Origin: DATCJY01 sp036562565
GTDB lineage: Bacteria > Bacteroidota > Bacteroidia > Flavobacteriales_D > Sanyastnellaceae
Assembly: GCA_036562565.1 (NCBI GenBank)
Contig: DATCJY010000036.1
Location: 1 to 7,123 of the forward strand
Length of the DNA: 7,123 nt
Direction: 5' to 3'
Every line of letters starts with the position of its first letter. Position 1 is the stretch's first letter. Below the pieces are notes generated by a model. It saw only the letters and a program-made list of their open reading frames with translations. It was not told where the DNA came from and did not search any database. Below, piece after piece: positions 5,748 to 7,123 of this stretch. Both the position numbers and the translations under genes were made by a program.

Positions 5748-7123
5748 ATGCATTTGCAGGAAACCATTTGTGCACTCAGTACAGCTCCCGGTATGGGGGC
5801 CATTGCCCTCATCCGCCTCAGCGGCTCCGATGCAGCATCCATTTTTCAAAAAATATTTTCCAAAGACATTTCGACTGCAGAATCGCACAAGGCTATTCAT
5901 GGGTGGATTGTAAACAAAGGAGAAAAGATTGATGAAGTTGTAGCGACCATCTTTCGAGCACCGCGTTCGTTTACTGGCGAAACCACGGTAGAAATCGCTT
6001 GTCACGGATCGGTTTACATTCAGCAAAAAATCATTGAAGCCTTGCTTGAAAACGGAGCTGTGATGGCCTCACCGGGGGAGTTCACCATGCGGGCTTACCT
6101 CAACGGCAAAATGGACCTCAGCCAAGCCGAAGCCGTGGGTGACTTGATTGCTTCCGAATCGGCTGCTGCCCACAAGCAAGCATTGCACCAGATGCGCGGT
6201 GGTTTTTCAAAAGAAATTGCAGATCTCCGCGAACGATTGATTCAGTTCGCATCGCTTGTGGAGCTAGAGCTGGACTTTGCTGAAGAAGATGTTGAGTTTG
6301 CAAACCGTCAGCAACTCATTCACCTCGTTACCGAAATCACGAACGTGGTGGAAGGCCTTCGCAAATCATTCTCTCTTGGCAATGCCATTAAGAATGGTGT
6401 TCCTGTTGCCATCATCGGCAAGCCGAATGAAGGAAAAAGTACATTGCTCAACGCTTTGCTCAATGAAGAGCGCGCCATTGTGAGCGATATAGCGGGGACT
6501 ACGCGTGACACGGTAGAAGACAGCGCCACAATTGGCGGCATTCGTTTCCGATTCATCGACACAGCAGGTATCCGCACAACGGAAGACACCATTGAAAAAA
6601 TGGGTATCGCGCGTGCTTGGGATAAAGCCAGAGCTGCTTCCATTGTCCTTTATATGATGGATGCCGTAGACACCACCCGCGCTGAGCTCGAAACGAATCT
6701 GCGCGAAATCCATGAACAACTCATCGATGGACAATACAAATTGCTCATCGTAGCCAACAAAATTGACAAGGATGGTTTTGATGGGCATGAGCTTGCTGAA
6801 CGCACAGCGGGATTGGGTGAAGTAATTGCCATCTCTGCGAAGAACAAAACCAACATGGACCAGTTGAGCAATCGCCTTTTGGAACTGGTAGAAAGCGGTA
6901 AGGCACACAGCGGTGAAACAATCGTCACCAATGCCCGTCACTACGAGGCATTAACCAAAGCATCCGCTGCGCTCGCTGACATCCGCAACGGATTGGACAA
7001 CGGCATCACAGGCGACTTCCTCGCAATTGATATTCGAAGAACGCTTTATCACCTGGGCGAAATCACCGGTCAAATCAATGCCGATGATTTGCTCCATTCT
7101 ATCTTTTCGAAGTTTTGTATCGG
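5748..7123 (+). CDS. mnmE: tRNA modification GTPase MnmE (TrmE); last bases cut by the window edge
   Basis: MnmE, with MnmG, installs the (carboxymethyl)aminomethyl group at C5 of wobble U34 in certain tRNAs, using methylene-THF, FAD/NADH and GTP hydrolysis. The visible 458 residues form one uninterrupted frame. The N-terminal folate-binding domain starts ETICALSTAPGMGAIALIRLSG (5-26) and includes RSFTGETTVEIACHG (73-87) and SPGEFTMRAYLNGKMDLSQAEAV (108-130). A helical domain and the inserted GTPase domain follow: G1 GKPNEGKS (224-231), GTTRD (250-254), G3 DTAG (271-274), G4 NKID (337-340) and G5 SAK (363-365). The C-terminal helices end in SIFSKFCI plus two bases of a Gly codon. The family ends in FCIGK with a catalytic Cys, here Cys457, so only that Gly's last base, the Lys and the stop are probably missing. 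The start ATG at 5748 gives MHLQETICAL, matching family N-termini. Confidence 0.96.
   Translation, partial: MHLQETICALSTAPGMGAIALIRLSGSDAASIFQKIFSKDISTAESHKAIHGWIVNKGEKIDEVVATIFRAPRSFTGETTVEIACHGSVYIQQKIIEALLENGAVMASPGEFTMRAYLNGKMDLSQAEAVGDLIASESAAAHKQALHQMRGGFSKEIADLRERLIQFASLVELELDFAEEDVEFANRQQLIHLVTEITNVVEGLRKSFSLGNAIKNGVPVAIIGKPNEGKSTLLNALLNEERAIVSDIAGTTRDTVEDSATIGGIRFRFIDTAGIRTTEDTIEKMGIARAWDKARAASIVLYMMDAVDTTRAELETNLREIHEQLIDGQYKLLIVANKIDKDGFDGHELAERTAGLGEVIAISAKNKTNMDQLSNRLLELVESGKAHSGETIVTNARHYEALTKASAALADIRNGLDNGITGDFLAIDIRRTLYHLGEITGQINADDLLHSIFSKFCI

Noticed and set aside
5573..5842. Minus-strand 89-residue frame across the sucD-mnmE gap
   Set aside because: It overlaps the start of mnmE on the opposite strand and covers the putative promoter region; no family features are visible.
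6366..6941. Minus-strand open frame of 191 residues
   Set aside because: It is antisense to the MnmE GTPase domain, which is complete and intact in the plus frame; its translation has no recognisable domain.

Overview
The window looks like an ordinary chromosomal stretch from a member of the Bacteroidota. Three things point there: a gene for the plug protein of the type IX secretion system (DUF5103 family), which belongs to this phylum; FabI, TsaD, SucD and MnmE sequences that read like Bacteroidota orthologues; and TAnnTTTG-type -7 promoter elements upstream of several genes, with no convincing Shine-Dalgarno sequences. Genus or species cannot be told from the sequence alone. No mobile element, CRISPR array, tRNA, rRNA or phage gene was seen, and the seven genes are tightly packed.

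Layout. Minus strand, 1-629: fabI (enoyl-ACP reductase), cut by the left edge. Minus strand, 752-2053: the secreted T9SS plug protein. A 75-bp divergent region with a hairpin and a 12-bp palindrome separates it from plus-strand 2129-3151, a lipoprotein with the ApbE (FAD:protein FMN transferase) fold signature but a badly degraded active site. Sixteen bases later comes plus-strand tsaD, 3168-4184 (tRNA t6A synthesis). Convergent to it, on the minus strand, are a small MmcQ/YjbR-family gene (4212-4550) and sucD (4620-5492, succinyl-CoA ligase alpha), with a strong intrinsic terminator between these two. A 255-bp divergent region with promoter-like elements and short repeats then leads to plus-strand mnmE (5748 to the right edge), which lacks only the last bases of its gene.

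How the genes relate. The set is mainly housekeeping: fatty-acid elongation (FabI), the TCA cycle (SucD) and two tRNA-modification enzymes acting on the anticodon loop (TsaD at A37, MnmE at U34). Beside these stand two envelope proteins, the T9SS plug and the ApbE-like lipoprotein, which are divergently transcribed and may share control. I do not see a new multi-gene system here. The observation most worth following is the ApbE-like lipoprotein, which appears to have lost its metal-binding and catalytic residues while keeping its fold and reading frame.
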